A stretch of DNA of 64,000 nt, taken from NCBI GenBank assembly GCA_905221435.1, contig CAJNDD010000006.1, forward strand, positions 1-64,000. Direction: 5' to 3'. Below the pieces are notes generated by a model. The model was not told the DNA's origin, did no database searches, and saw nothing but the letters and a program-made list of their open reading frames with translations. This document shows, in pieces, positions 8,314 through 16,726 of this stretch. Within the stretch, counting starts at the first letter, position 1; the number at the start of each line of letters is the position of its first letter. Source of the DNA: a bacterium (GTDB lineage: Bacteria; Bacillota; Bacilli; Lactobacillales; Streptococcaceae). The position numbers and the translations under genes were made by a program.

Positions 8314-8825
8314 AGCAGAATAAGTACGCAAAAATGCTCTACCCGTCGCCAATTGGAACCTTATCCTTAGTTGCTGACAAGCAATATCTGTATGGAATTT
8401 GGGTACAGGACCAAACTCATTTTGAGAGGGGACTAGGGGATGAAACGATAGAAGAAGTTGGTAGCCATCCTGTATTAGAGCAAGTTATTTCCTATTTAGA
8501 TACCTATTTCGAAGGCAGTGGTGGGAATCTATCTGACTTACCTTTAGCTCCCATTGGAACAGATTTTGAAAAGCGGGTTTGGGATTACTTACAAGCCATT
8601 CCTTATGGACAAACAGTAACTTACGGACAAATAGCGCAAGACTTGCACGTAGCTTCTGCCCAAGCGATTGGCGGAGCAGTGGGACGTAATCCTTGGTCCA
8701 TCCTCGTACCCTGTCATCGTGTGCTGGGGTCAGGTAATCGCTTGACAGGCTATGCATCTGGAGTCGAAAAGAAAGCTTGGCTCTTGCAACATGAAGGTGC
8801 AGCATTTCAAGAAAATAAAAAATAG
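8310..8825 (+). CDS. ogt: Methylated-DNA--protein-cysteine methyltransferase
   Basis: 171 residues, a suicide repair enzyme that moves the methyl group of O6-methylguanine to its own cysteine. The acceptor is in VPCHRVLG near residue 132. The DNA-binding helix-turn-helix is WDYLQAIPYGQTVTYGQIAQDL, and the N-terminal ribonuclease-like domain starts at MLYPSPIGTLSLVAD. The overlap with the preceding acetyltransferase and the 12-base gap to the ArsC-like gene suggest one operon. Confidence 0.94.
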   Translation: MKQNKYAKMLYPSPIGTLSLVADKQYLYGIWVQDQTHFERGLGDETIEEVGSHPVLEQVISYLDTYFEGSGGNLSDLPLAPIGTDFEKRVWDYLQAIPYGQTVTYGQIAQDLHVASAQAIGGAVGRNPWSILVPCHRVLGSGNRLTGYASGVEKKAWLLQHEGAAFQENKK

Positions 8826-8837
8826 AAAGAAAAGAAG

Positions 8838-9194
8838 ATGTTAGAATTTATTGAATACCCAAAATGTTCAACTTGTAAGAAAGCAAAAAATGAATTGGAC
8901 AAACTTGGACTGGAATACCAAGATGTCCACATCGTAGAAGAAACACCAAGTGAAGAAGTGATTTTGAACTGGTTAGAAACTTCCGGTTTTGAAGTGAAAC
9001 AATTTTTCAATACCAGCGGGATCAAATACCGTGAACTGGGCTTGAAAGATAAGGTGGGAAGTTTGTCAAAACAAGAAGCAGCCAAGCTTCTAGCGAGTGA
9101 TGGTATGTTATTGAAACGTCCAATTTTGGTGGAGAATGGTGCTGTTAAACAAATCGGCTATAGAAAAACCTATGAGGACTTAGGTTTGAGATAG
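8838..9194 (+). CDS. ArsC/Spx-family thioredoxin-fold protein
   Basis: 118 residues with a thioredoxin-like ArsC fold. CSTCKK (residues 10-15) has the two-cysteine arrangement also seen in Spx, and the C-terminal half (SGIKYRELGLKDKV, LKRPILV) is the ArsC family signature including the cis-Pro region. It lacks the RPI...F length and C-terminal helix of SpxA and looks closer to the YffB-like arsenate reductase-related group. Function could be as a thiol reductase or a redox-sensing partner; arsenate reduction is not implied. It follows ogt by 12 bases. Confidence 0.85.
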   Translation: MLEFIEYPKCSTCKKAKNELDKLGLEYQDVHIVEETPSEEVILNWLETSGFEVKQFFNTSGIKYRELGLKDKVGSLSKQEAAKLLASDGMLLKRPILVENGAVKQIGYRKTYEDLGLR

Positions 9195-9350
9195 TTTTTA
9201 TCTATCTCCTTGATAGGTAAAATATATAGCCTCCCTGTTTTAAAGTGTGATAAACTAGAAGATAGACAAAGTCTGATCAGCCCGTAGCAAATAATTTGCT
9301 TGCGAGCAGAAGTATGATAGAATGAATCATTATCAGGAGAGGATGTTTTT

Positions 9351-10151
9351 ATGACTGTTACAACATTTTTAGCATCAGATTGGTACCAAAGTTTGATGCA
9401 ACTCATTCCGGATGGTAAGCTCTTTAGTTTGCGTTCGGTCTTTGATGGAATTCCAAGGATTGTCCAACAACTGCCTACAACCCTGATGTTGACACTTGGA
9501 GGTGCACTCTTTGGTTTGCTACTTGCCTTGATTTTTGCCATTGTGAAAATCAATCGTGTCAAGATTTTATATCCCTTGCAGGCCTTTTTCGTTAGCTTCT
9601 TAAAAGGTACCCCAATCCTAGTTCAACTTATGTTGACCTACTACGGAATTCCTTTAGCACTAAAAGCTATCAACCAGCAATGGGGCACTGGTTTCAATAT
9701 CAATGCGATTCCAGCAGCGCTTTTTGCGATTGTGGCCTTTGCTTTTAATGAGGCGGCTTATGCAAGTGAAACGATTCGTGCAGCCATCCTTTCTGTTAAT
9801 CCAGGTGAAATTGAGGCGGCGCGTAGTTTGGGTATGACTCGTGCACAAGTTTATCGTCGCGTAATTATTCCAAATGCAGCAGTGGTAGCGACACCGACTT
9901 TGATTAACTCCCTTATCGGTTTGACCAAGGGAACTTCTCTAGCCTTTAGTGCGGGGGTTGTGGAAGTCTTTGCTCAGGCTCAGATTTTAGGTGGAGCAGA
10001 TTATCGTTACTTTGAGCGTTTCATCTCCGTTGCCCTTGTTTATTGGGTAGTCAATATCGGAATTGAAAGCCTCGGTCGTTTCATCGAGAGAAAAATGGCT
10101 ATTTCTGCACCTGATACAGTGCAAACAGATGTGAAAGGAGACCTTCGTTAA
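9351..10151 (+). CDS. Polar amino-acid (cystine-type) ABC transporter permease
   Basis: 266 residues, His/Glu/Gln/Arg-type ABC permease with about five to six helices. The coupling (EAA) loop is AARSLGMTRAQVYRRVIIPNA near residues 160-180, preceded by FNEAAYASETIRAAI. FFVSFLKGTPILVQL is the typical second segment. Its stop codon overlaps the ATG of the ATPase gene (TAATG). There is no substrate-binding protein next to it, so the importer must use one encoded elsewhere. I recall a cystine transporter of this layout in pneumococcus, but the substrate is not shown by the sequence. Confidence 0.92.
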   Translation: MTVTTFLASDWYQSLMQLIPDGKLFSLRSVFDGIPRIVQQLPTTLMLTLGGALFGLLLALIFAIVKINRVKILYPLQAFFVSFLKGTPILVQLMLTYYGIPLALKAINQQWGTGFNINAIPAALFAIVAFAFNEAAYASETIRAAILSVNPGEIEAARSLGMTRAQVYRRVIIPNAAVVATPTLINSLIGLTKGTSLAFSAGVVEVFAQAQILGGADYRYFERFISVALVYWVVNIGIESLGRFIERKMAISAPDTVQTDVKGDLR

Positions 10152-10894
10152 TGATTAAGATTTCGAATTTAAGCAAATCCTTTTCAGGACAGACTGTCTT
10201 GGATCATCTGGACTTGGATATTCAAAAGGGAGAAGTAGTGGCCTTGATTGGTTCATCTGGAGCTGGGAAATCAACCTTTCTTCGTAGTTTGAACTATCTT
10301 GAAACTCCAGATAGTGGAACGATTCAGATTGACAATTTTACAGTTGATTTTTCTCAGATTAGCCAAGAAGAGATCCTAACCCTTCGTCGCAAGTTGTCCA
10401 TGGTTTTCCAACAGTTTAATTTGTTTGAACGACGAACAGCCCTTGACAATGTCAAGGAAGGTTTGGTTGTCGTTAAAAAATTATCGGACGAGGAAGCAAC
10501 AAAAATCGCCAAGGAAGAGTTGGCTAAGGTTGGACTTTCTGACCGTGAAAACCATTACCCTCGCCACTTATCAGGTGGACAAAAGCAACGGGTTGCCCTC
10601 GCGCGTGCGCTTGCTATGAAACCAGATGTCTTGCTCTTGGACGAACCCACTTCAGCCCTCGACCCAGAGTTGGTCGGTGAAGTAGAAAAGTCTATTGCAG
10701 ACGCTGCCAAGTCAGGTCAGACCATGATTTTGGTCAGTCACGATATGTCTTTTGTAGCCCAAGTGGCAGACAAGGTTTTATTCCTAGATAAAGGGAAAAT
10801 CATCGAGTCTGGCACACCGGATGAAATCATCAATCATCCAAAAGAAGAACGGACAAAAGAATTCTTCGCTAGTTACAAACGGACTTATATTTGA
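10151..10894 (+). CDS. Amino-acid ABC transporter ATP-binding protein
   Basis: 247 residues, ATPase partner of the preceding permease. Walker A is GSSGAGKST (residues 34-42), the Q-loop VFQQFNLF, the signature LSGGQKQRVALARAL, Walker B VLLLDEPTSALDPE, and the H-loop VSHDM. The one-base overlap with the permease gene couples their translation. The set lacks its own binding protein. Confidence 0.95.
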   Translation: MIKISNLSKSFSGQTVLDHLDLDIQKGEVVALIGSSGAGKSTFLRSLNYLETPDSGTIQIDNFTVDFSQISQEEILTLRRKLSMVFQQFNLFERRTALDNVKEGLVVVKKLSDEEATKIAKEELAKVGLSDRENHYPRHLSGGQKQRVALARALAMKPDVLLLDEPTSALDPELVGEVEKSIADAAKSGQTMILVSHDMSFVAQVADKVLFLDKGKIIESGTPDEIINHPKEERTKEFFASYKRTYI

Positions 10895-10939
10895 TATAAT
10901 AGAAAAAGGAAAACTCAGTTAGTTGGACTAGCTGAGTTT
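10895..10939 (+). promoter_or_regulatory. -10 element and hairpin between the ABC operon and the DUF4059-type gene
   Basis: TATAAT (10895-10900) overlaps the end of the ATPase gene. It is followed by a perfect 12-bp stem, AAACTCAGTTAG (10911-10922) / CTAGCTGAGTTT (10928-10939). Only a broken T-run follows (ACTCTTTAAA), so the hairpin may be a weak terminator of the ABC operon or a structured leader of the next gene. Confidence 0.55.
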
Positions 10940-10971
10940 ACTCTTTAAAAAAGATAGAAACGAGAGAGATC

Positions 10972-11196
10972 ATGCTACTGCATTTATTTTCTTTGTATTT
11001 CGAGAGTTTGATCTTAACGACCATCCTTGTCGTGATTTTTCTAGGGATTTGGATTGGATTGAGAGCCATGTCTGGTGTGGACAAGACAGCCAAAGCTCGC
11101 CAAGCTCATCTCTATGATATGATTATGATTGGAGTTTTGGTCGTTCCGGTGTTATCCTTTGCCGTCATGAGTTTGCTCTTGGTTTTCAAGGCATAA
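10972..11196 (+). CDS. Small membrane protein, DUF4059-like
   Basis: 74 residues with two hydrophobic helices (about residues 8-26 and 48-70) separated by a basic stretch GLRAMSGVDKTAKARQAHLYD. It resembles the short streptococcal membrane proteins grouped as DUF4059, which are found between this ABC transporter and trxB. No function is known to me. A GAGAGA ribosome site precedes the ATG; trxB starts 65 bases downstream. Confidence 0.8.
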   Translation: MLLHLFSLYFESLILTTILVVIFLGIWIGLRAMSGVDKTAKARQAHLYDMIMIGVLVVPVLSFAVMSLLLVFKA

Positions 11197-11261
11197 TCCT
11201 TGCGTGACTAGCAAGAATGAGTTAGAATAAAGATAGTTACAACAAGAAAGAAGGAATCGAA

Positions 11262-12173
11262 ATGTACGATACGATTATTATCGGTGCTGGACCTGCGGGA
11301 ATGACCGCTGCCTTATATGCCGCTCGCAGCAATCTGAAAGTGGCTTTGATTGAAGGTGGTCTGCCAGGTGGGCAAATGAATAACACATCTGATATTGAAA
11401 ACTATCCAGGTTATGCTAACATTAGTGGACCTGAATTGGCTGAAAAAATGTTTGAACCACTTGAAAACCTTGGAGTGGAGCATCTTTATGGCTATGTTGA
11501 AAATATTGAAGACCAAGGTGACTATAAGAAGGTAATCACTGATGATCAAGTTTACGAAACCCGTACTGTCATCGTGGCAACTGGATCAAAACACCGCCTC
11601 TTAGGGGTTCCCGGAGAAGAAGAATTGAACAGTCGTGGTGTTTCTTACTGTGCAGTCTGTGATGGAGCTTTCTTCCGTGACCAAGACTTGCTCGTAGTTG
11701 GTGGTGGAGATTCAGCGGTAGAAGAAGCTCTGTTCTTGACTCGCTTTGCTAAGACTGTCACTATTGTTCACCGCCGTGACCAACTTCGTGCCCAAAAGGT
11801 TTTGCAAGACCGTGCCTTTGCAAATGAAAAAGTCAACTTTATCTGGGACTCTGTCGTCAAGGAAATCAAAGGTGAAAACCGAGTAGAATCTGTCGTATTT
11901 GAAAATGTGAAAACGGGTAAGGTGACAGAGCAAGCTTTTGGTGGTGTCTTTATCTATGTTGGTTTGGATCCTGTTAGCGATTTTGTTAAAGAATTGAATA
12001 TTCAAGATCAGGCAGGCTGGATTGTGACAGACAATCACATGAAAACTGCTGTTGACGGTATCTTTGCGGTTGGGGATGTTCGCCAAAAAGATCTTCGCCA
12101 AGTAACAACAGCAGTTGGAGATGGGGCTATCGCTGGTCAAGAAGCTTATAAATTTATCACAGAACATAGTTAA
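11262..12173 (+). CDS. trxB: Thioredoxin reductase
   Basis: 303 residues, NADPH-dependent flavoenzyme that keeps thioredoxin reduced. The FAD motif IIGAGPAGMTAAL is at residues 6-18, the redox-active pair Cys130-Cys133 in YCAVCDGAFF, the NADPH motif VVGGGDSAVEEALF with the downstream HRRDQLRA, and the second FAD motif GIFAVGDVR at the C-terminus. Full length for the family. AAGAAAGAAGG precedes the ATG. It is followed directly by a BOX repeat. Confidence 0.96.
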   Translation: MYDTIIIGAGPAGMTAALYAARSNLKVALIEGGLPGGQMNNTSDIENYPGYANISGPELAEKMFEPLENLGVEHLYGYVENIEDQGDYKKVITDDQVYETRTVIVATGSKHRLLGVPGEEELNSRGVSYCAVCDGAFFRDQDLLVVGGGDSAVEEALFLTRFAKTVTIVHRRDQLRAQKVLQDRAFANEKVNFIWDSVVKEIKGENRVESVVFENVKTGKVTEQAFGGVFIYVGLDPVSDFVKELNIQDQAGWIVTDNHMKTAVDGIFAVGDVRQKDLRQVTTAVGDGAIAGQEAYKFITEHS

Positions 12174-12277
12174 TACACTTCGAAAATCAAATTCAAACCA
12201 CGTCAGCTTCGCCTTGCCGTACTCAAGTACTGTCTACAGCTAGCTTCCTAGTTTGTTCTTTGATTTTCATTGAGTAT
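12174..12277. repeat. BOX element, boxA-boxC form without boxB
   Basis: About 104 bases bounded by imperfect inverted ends (TACACTTCGAAAATCAAA on the left; TACTCAATGAAAATCAAA on the right read from the other strand). CGTCAGCTTCGCCTTGCCGT near the left end corresponds to the known boxA core (target of the BOXA1R primer), and GCTAGCTTCCTAGTTTGTTC to boxC. No boxB copy is visible. BOX elements are short non-coding repeats of pneumococcus and its close relatives; this one starts at the trxB stop codon. Confidence 0.88.
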
Positions 12278-12283
12278 AATCAT

Positions 12284-12320
12284 AAAAAAGTTTCCAATCA
12301 ACTGATTGGAAACTTTTTTT
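12284..12320. terminator. Bidirectional terminator between trxB/BOX and rlmB
   Basis: AAAAAAGTTTCCAATCA (12284-12300) pairs perfectly with TGATTGGAAACTTTTTT (12303-12319) across a two-base gap. A- and T-runs at the ends let it act on both strands. It reaches into the rlmB stop codon. Confidence 0.92.
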
Positions 12321-13047
12321 ATAGTCTGTTTCGGAAAACTTCGTACATGAGAATGGCTGCAGCAACACTGGCATTGAGGCTTTGAACATGCCCATTCATG
12401 GGAATGGTAATCATTTCATCGACCTGTTTTTTGATGTTGCTGGAGATGCCTTTTCCTTCATTTCCGATGATGAGGGCGATTTTCCCTTTTGTATTCCACT
12501 TGTGACAAGGGGTACCGTTCATATCCGTTCCAAAGGTCCAGAAGCCTTCATCCTTGAGCTTGTCTAGGGTTTGACTGAGGTTGGTCACTCGCGCAATCGG
12601 TACGTGCTCAATGGCACCTGTGGCCGTTTTGGCAACTACAGGAGTCACTCCGACAGCACGGTGCTTGGGAATGATGACGCCTGAAACATTGGTTGCATCG
12701 GCTGTTCGCAAGATAGAACCTAAGTTGTGAGGGTCAGTTAACCCGTCCAGAATCAATAGAAGTGGATTTTCTTCTTGTCGTGTTTTGGCAAGGATGTGAT
12801 CCAGTTCGCTATAGGCAAATTCGGACACTCGTAGAACAAAGCCTTGGTGGACAGCGCCTTCGGTCATTTCAGACAGGGATTTTTTTGAGGTCCAAGAAAT
12901 GGATACCTTCTTTTTTGTAGCCAGTTCCTTGACTTTCTCAACATTTTTGCCTCTGAGATCTTCTTGGAGGTAGAGTTTGTTTCCAGTGTTTGCAAGGAGA
13001 GCTTCTGTAACGGCATGTACGCCATAGACAATATCATTTGTTTTCAT
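12319..13047 (-). CDS. rlmB: 23S rRNA (guanosine-2'-O-)-methyltransferase, SpoU/TrmH family
   Basis: 243 residues from ATG 13047. The N-terminal L30e-like substrate-binding domain (DIVYGVHAVTEALL) is followed by the SPOUT knot methyltransferase domain with LDGLTDPHNLGSILRTADA, IGNEGKGIS and the C-terminal SLNASVAAAILMYE that forms the SAM site. It methylates a ribose in 23S rRNA. The frame can be read back to a TTG at 13080, but that codon is part of the promoter. The ATG has no Shine-Dalgarno sequence and sits exactly where transcription should begin, so the message may be leaderless. Confidence 0.92.
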   Translation of the reverse strand: MKTNDIVYGVHAVTEALLANTGNKLYLQEDLRGKNVEKVKELATKKKVSISWTSKKSLSEMTEGAVHQGFVLRVSEFAYSELDHILAKTRQEENPLLLILDGLTDPHNLGSILRTADATNVSGVIIPKHRAVGVTPVVAKTATGAIEHVPIARVTNLSQTLDKLKDEGFWTFGTDMNGTPCHKWNTKGKIALIIGNEGKGISSNIKKQVDEMITIPMNGHVQSLNASVAAAILMYEVFRNRL

Positions 13048-13053
13048 GACTCT

Positions 13054-13080
13054 ATTATAACACAAAACCTCGTCTTGCAA
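13054..13080 (-). promoter_or_regulatory. Extended -10 promoter of rlmB placed six bases before the ATG
   Basis: Minus strand: TTGCAA, 15 bases, then the extended -10 TGTTATAAT, six bases (AGAGTC), then ATG. With the usual distance from the -10 to +1, the A of the start codon is the expected first transcribed base. Confidence 0.65.
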
Positions 13081-13091
13081 CGGGATTTTCT

Positions 13092-13703
13092 TTATTCGAG
13101 GATGAGGAGTCCATCTTTGACAGCAAATGGGTCTTTTTCGTTGATACGATCGTAAAACATGATTCCGTTTAGATGATCAATTTCATGTTGGACAACGATA
13201 GAGTTGTAACCTTTGAGCTTGATACGGTGTTTTTCGCCGTCCTTGTCAAAGTAATCAACAGTGACACGGGCATGGCGAACAACATAGCCAGGTACGTTTC
13301 GGTCAACAGATAGGCAACCTTCTCCTTCGCCAAGAGCAGCGTCCTGCACAGAGTGGGAGACGATTTTTGGATTGTACATAACAGCTTGCAAATCGTAGGC
13401 TTCCTCTGGAGTTTCACCTTCTTCCACAATATTTGGCACTAAAACAGCGATAATGCGTTTTGAGATATCCAGCTGGGGAGCAGCCAATCCAACACCACCT
13501 CGGAGCCCCATTTTCTCAGCCATAACAGGATCTTGAGAATGTTTGAGGAATTGCATCATCTTTTCACCAAGGATGATTTCCTGGTCAGACAGTGGGAAAG
13601 TGACCTCCTCAGCAACTGCGCGAAGCGTCGGATTCCCCTCGCGGATAATATCGTTCATATCAATTAAGTGAGCAGCTTTTGTAATACGTTCTATAGCAGA
13701 CAT
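13092..13703 (-). CDS. def: Peptide deformylase
   Basis: 203 residues from ATG 13703, which is preceded by AAAGGAGAG. An upstream in-frame ATG at 13739 has no such site and would add 12 residues not typical of the family. It removes the formyl group from new proteins. All three metal-site motifs are present: [14 protein letters not shown] with the Cys ligand, and HEIDH with the two His ligands and catalytic Glu. The long insertion between motifs marks it as a type II Gram-positive deformylase. rlmB follows 44 bases later under its own promoter. Confidence 0.96.
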   Translation of the reverse strand: MSAIERITKAAHLIDMNDIIREGNPTLRAVAEEVTFPLSDQEIILGEKMMQFLKHSQDPVMAEKMGLRGGVGLAAPQLDISKRIIAVLVPNIVEEGETPEEAYDLQAVMYNPKIVSHSVQDAALGEGEGCLSVDRNVPGYVVRHARVTVDYFDKDGEKHRIKLKGYNSIVVQHEIDHLNGIMFYDRINEKDPFAVKDGLLILE

Positions 13704-13858
13704 TTTCTCTCCTTTCATTACCTCTACATGATAACACAAAATAGGCGAGAAAGAAAGTCGCAGAAGTTCCTAAAAAATAATATAATAAACGGTATTCCTC
13801 TTTTGTCTGTGGTATAATAAAAGAAAAGACTTGCACCAAAAGGCAAGGGGGAATAAAG

Positions 13859-15178
13859 ATGGAAAAGCGACAAGATAGACGGTCTCAGGGCTCTCTTTAT
13901 GGGGTGTGGAGAACTAGTGTGGAATTCTTTCGGAATTATAAATCCTGGACCAATGCCCAGTTTATTATTGTGTTATTGCTTGCAGTTGCCTTATCCATGG
14001 GGGGAAACTTATTAGTTCGAGCAGTACAAGGTAGTAAGGGAACGAGTCCTAGTAGCCAAACTCTTGATTCTGCAAGTACTTCCAGTCAATCCAAGGAAAA
14101 TCAGTCTGGTGAAACGACGGCGCGTATCATGGCAAATGGTGACCTTCTCTACCATATTCCTATCTACCGAACAGCTCTGAAAGAAGATGGTAGCTATGAT
14201 TTCCACGAAAATTTTGAATATGTAAAACCATGGCTCAAACAAGCGGATTTAGTGCTTGGTGACTTTGAAGGAACGGTGAATAAGGATCACTACTTAGCAG
14301 GTTATCCTCTCTTTAATGCTCCAGGAGAAGTCATGGATGCGATCAAGGATGCAGGCTACCAAGTTCTAGACTTGGCTCATAATCATATTTTGGATTCTCA
14401 AATTGAGGGAGTGGTTTCAACGGCTCAAGCTATTGAAAAGGCTGGAATGACACCCATCGGAGTCTACACGCATGAATCCCGAGACCAAGCACCTATAGTC
14501 ATCAAGGAAGTCAATGGTATCAAGGTAGCTCTCCTGGCCTATTCCTACGGTTTTAATGGCATTGAGCAATATATCTCTCAAGAGGACTATAATCGCTATC
14601 TTTCTGACCTGAATGAAGATAAGATGAAGGCAGAAATCGAGCGTGCAGAGAAGGAGGCGGATATTACTGTCATCATGCCTCAGATGGGAATTGAGTATCA
14701 GCTAGAACCAACGGAAGAACAGAAAAAACTGTACCATAAAATGATTGACTGGGGAGCCGATATTATCTTTGGAGGGCATCCTCACGTCGTTGAACCTGCT
14801 GAAACAGTTGAAAAAGATGGTGACAAAAAACTGATTATCTATTCCATGGGAAATTTCCTCTCAAACCAGCGCATTGAAACCATGCAAGATGAGGAAAATG
14901 CCAAGTGGACGGAGCGCGGTGTTCTCATGGATGTGACCATTAAGAAAAAAGATGGCAAGACTAGGATTGAAACTGCCAAAGCGCATCCGACTTGGGTCAA
15001 TCGAACACCCAAAGGGACTTACTCTCCAGAAGGCTATCCGCTCTTCCTCTATCAGACCTATATCCTAGAGGACTTCATCGAGGGAGGCAGTCACCGTGAC
15101 AAGTTGGACGAGGCGACCAAGGAACGAATTGACACGGCCTATAAAGAAATGAATGAACATGTAGGGTTGAAGTGGTAG
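13859..15178 (+). CDS. CapA-family (poly-gamma-glutamate synthesis-like) membrane-anchored protein
   Basis: 439 residues: a basic cytoplasmic N-terminus, one membrane helix at about residues 39-60 (FIIVLLLAVALSMGGNLLV), a Ser/Thr/Gln-rich linker, then a metallophosphatase-like CapA domain. Visible motifs are MANGDLLYH, DLVLGDFEGTVN, LDLAHNHILDSQ, and GGHPHVVEP with YSMGNFLSN, which supply the Asp, Asn and His residues of the calcineurin-like fold. The domain should face outside. No capB or capC partners are nearby, so polyglutamate synthesis is unlikely and the substrate is unknown. The extended -10 TGGTATAAT at 13810-13818 precedes it. Confidence 0.85.
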   Translation: MEKRQDRRSQGSLYGVWRTSVEFFRNYKSWTNAQFIIVLLLAVALSMGGNLLVRAVQGSKGTSPSSQTLDSASTSSQSKENQSGETTARIMANGDLLYHIPIYRTALKEDGSYDFHENFEYVKPWLKQADLVLGDFEGTVNKDHYLAGYPLFNAPGEVMDAIKDAGYQVLDLAHNHILDSQIEGVVSTAQAIEKAGMTPIGVYTHESRDQAPIVIKEVNGIKVALLAYSYGFNGIEQYISQEDYNRYLSDLNEDKMKAEIERAEKEADITVIMPQMGIEYQLEPTEEQKKLYHKMIDWGADIIFGGHPHVVEPAETVEKDGDKKLIIYSMGNFLSNQRIETMQDEENAKWTERGVLMDVTIKKKDGKTRIETAKAHPTWVNRTPKGTYSPEGYPLFLYQTYILEDFIEGGSHRDKLDEATKERIDTAYKEMNEHVGLKW

Positions 15179-15201
15179 GCACTTGCCCTAAAGGAGACGA
15201 G

Positions 15202-16029
15202 ATGACGATTAAATTGATTGCAACAGACATGGATGGAACCTTGCTAGACCCGAGGGGGCAGCTGGATTTGCCCCGCTTGGAAAAGCTTTTAGATCAGCTG
15301 GATCAAAGGGATATCCGTTTTGTCATTGCGACAGGGAATGAAGTTCACCGTATGAGGCAATTACTGGAGCACTTGGCGAGTAGAGTAGTTCTGGTAGTTG
15401 CCAATGGGGCGCGTATTTTTGAAAACAATAAACTGATTCAAGCGCAGATTTGGGATGATGCTACGGTTGACAAGGCTCTCCTTCATTTTAAAGGGAGAGA
15501 GTGTCGAGATCAGTTCGTCGTTACCAGTATGAATGGGAGTTTTGTCAAGGAAGGAACGGTTTTTACAGACCTGGAAAAATTTATGACTCCAGAGATGATT
15601 GAAAAACTTTACCAAAGGACCAATTTTGTGGATGAGCTAAACTCAGACCTCTTCGGTGGAGTGTTAAAGATGAGCATGGTTGTTGGTGAAGAACGTTCTA
15701 GTTCAGTTTTGCAGGAAATTAATGATTTATTTGATGGTCGTGTAAGAGCTGTTTCTAGCGGTTATGGCTGTATCGATATCCTGCAGGCTGGGGTTCACAA
15801 GGCTTGGGGATTGGAAGAATTACTCAAGCGCTGGGATTTGACATCAGAACAAATCATGGCTTTTGGTGATAGCGAAAACGATATAGAAATGTTAGAGCTG
15901 GCTGGAATTGCCTATGCGATGGAAAATGCGGCTGATGAGGTCAAGGCAGTTGCGACTGCCCTGGCACCAGCCAACAGCCAGGCGGGTGTGTATCAAGTTC
16001 TAGAGAATTGGTTAGAGAAAGAGGGATAG
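15202..16029 (+). CDS. HAD-superfamily Cof-type hydrolase
   Basis: 275 residues from the ATG at 15202, which has AAAGGAGACGAG in front. A GTG at 15172 in the same frame would overlap capA and lacks a ribosome site. Cof-type (class IIB) HAD phosphatase: motif I LIATDMDGTLLD with nucleophile Asp9, motif II VIATGNE, motif III Lys in the HKAWGLEELL segment, motif IV FGDSENDIEML. Such enzymes dephosphorylate sugar phosphates and cofactors in the cytoplasm; specificity is not predictable. The SGNH gene starts one base after its stop. Confidence 0.92.
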   Translation: MTIKLIATDMDGTLLDPRGQLDLPRLEKLLDQLDQRDIRFVIATGNEVHRMRQLLEHLASRVVLVVANGARIFENNKLIQAQIWDDATVDKALLHFKGRECRDQFVVTSMNGSFVKEGTVFTDLEKFMTPEMIEKLYQRTNFVDELNSDLFGGVLKMSMVVGEERSSSVLQEINDLFDGRVRAVSSGYGCIDILQAGVHKAWGLEELLKRWDLTSEQIMAFGDSENDIEMLELAGIAYAMENAADEVKAVATALAPANSQAGVYQVLENWLEKEG

Positions 16030-16030
16030 G

Positions 16031-16666
16031 GTGGCAGTACAGTTATTAGAGAATTGGCTCTTAAAGGAGCAGAAAAAAATTCAAACCAAGTATCGTGAAT
16101 TGAATCAAGTATCTGTTCTAGAGCCAGATATCATCTTTATTGGTGATTCGATAGTGGAGTATTACCCTCTTCAAGAGTTGTTTGGGGTTGCCAAGACGAT
16201 TGTTAATCGTGGCATACGAGGCTATCAGACGAGATTGTTATTAGAGAATTTGGATGCCCATCTTTATGGTGATGCTGTCGATCAAATTGTTCTCTTAATT
16301 GGGACAAATGATATTGGAAAAGATATTTCCATGAATGAAGCCTTGGATAATCTTGAAGGTGTGATTCAATTGCTTAACCGAGATTATCCGCTGTCACAAA
16401 TAAAGCTTGTTTCTATTCTGCCAGTCAATGAGGGAGAGAAATACAAGCAGACTGTTTATATCCGAACCAATGAAAAGATTAGAGAATGGAATCAAGCCTA
16501 TGAGGCTCTAACATCCGCCTATATGCAGGTAGATTTTGTGCCTGTTTATGATAGTTTGACAGATTCAGAAGGACAGCTTCAATCAGCCTATACAACGGAT
16601 GGTCTCCATCTAAGTGTAGCCGGTTATCAAGCCCTATCAGAAGCCTTGAAAACATATCTTTTCTAA
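16031..16666 (+). CDS. SGNH/GDSL-family esterase
   Basis: 211 residues, starting at GTG immediately after the HAD gene, with the GAGGGAT of that gene's end as ribosome site. Block I FIGDSIVEYY has the nucleophile Ser, block II is NRGIRGYQT with Gly, block III LIGTNDIG with Asn, and block V DGLHLSVAGYQAL with the Asp and His. There is no signal peptide, so it is cytosolic. Natural substrate unknown. The tight arrangement with the HAD phosphatase suggests a shared transcript. Confidence 0.92.
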   Translation: MAVQLLENWLLKEQKKIQTKYRELNQVSVLEPDIIFIGDSIVEYYPLQELFGVAKTIVNRGIRGYQTRLLLENLDAHLYGDAVDQIVLLIGTNDIGKDISMNEALDNLEGVIQLLNRDYPLSQIKLVSILPVNEGEKYKQTVYIRTNEKIREWNQAYEALTSAYMQVDFVPVYDSLTDSEGQLQSAYTTDGLHLSVAGYQALSEALKTYLF

Positions 16667-16681
16667 AGAATCGACTTAATT

Positions 16682-16710
16682 TTGCATTTTTGATTTAGAT
16701 AAGGTATAAT
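16682..16710 (+). promoter_or_regulatory. ssrA promoter
   Basis: -35 TTGCAT (16682-16687), 17-base spacer, -10 TATAAT (16705-16710), which places the start near the first G of tmRNA after processing. Confidence 0.75.
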
Positions 16711-16726
16711 GGTTTTATTGTCTTTT

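Noticed and set aside
12174..12277. RUP element as the identity of the repeat after trxB
   Set aside because: The BOXA1R-type core and the boxC end fit BOX better, although the length is close to that of RUP.
13830..13847. CTTGC/GCAAG hairpin in the capA leader
   Set aside because: Only five base pairs next to the ribosome site; too weak to call a regulatory element.
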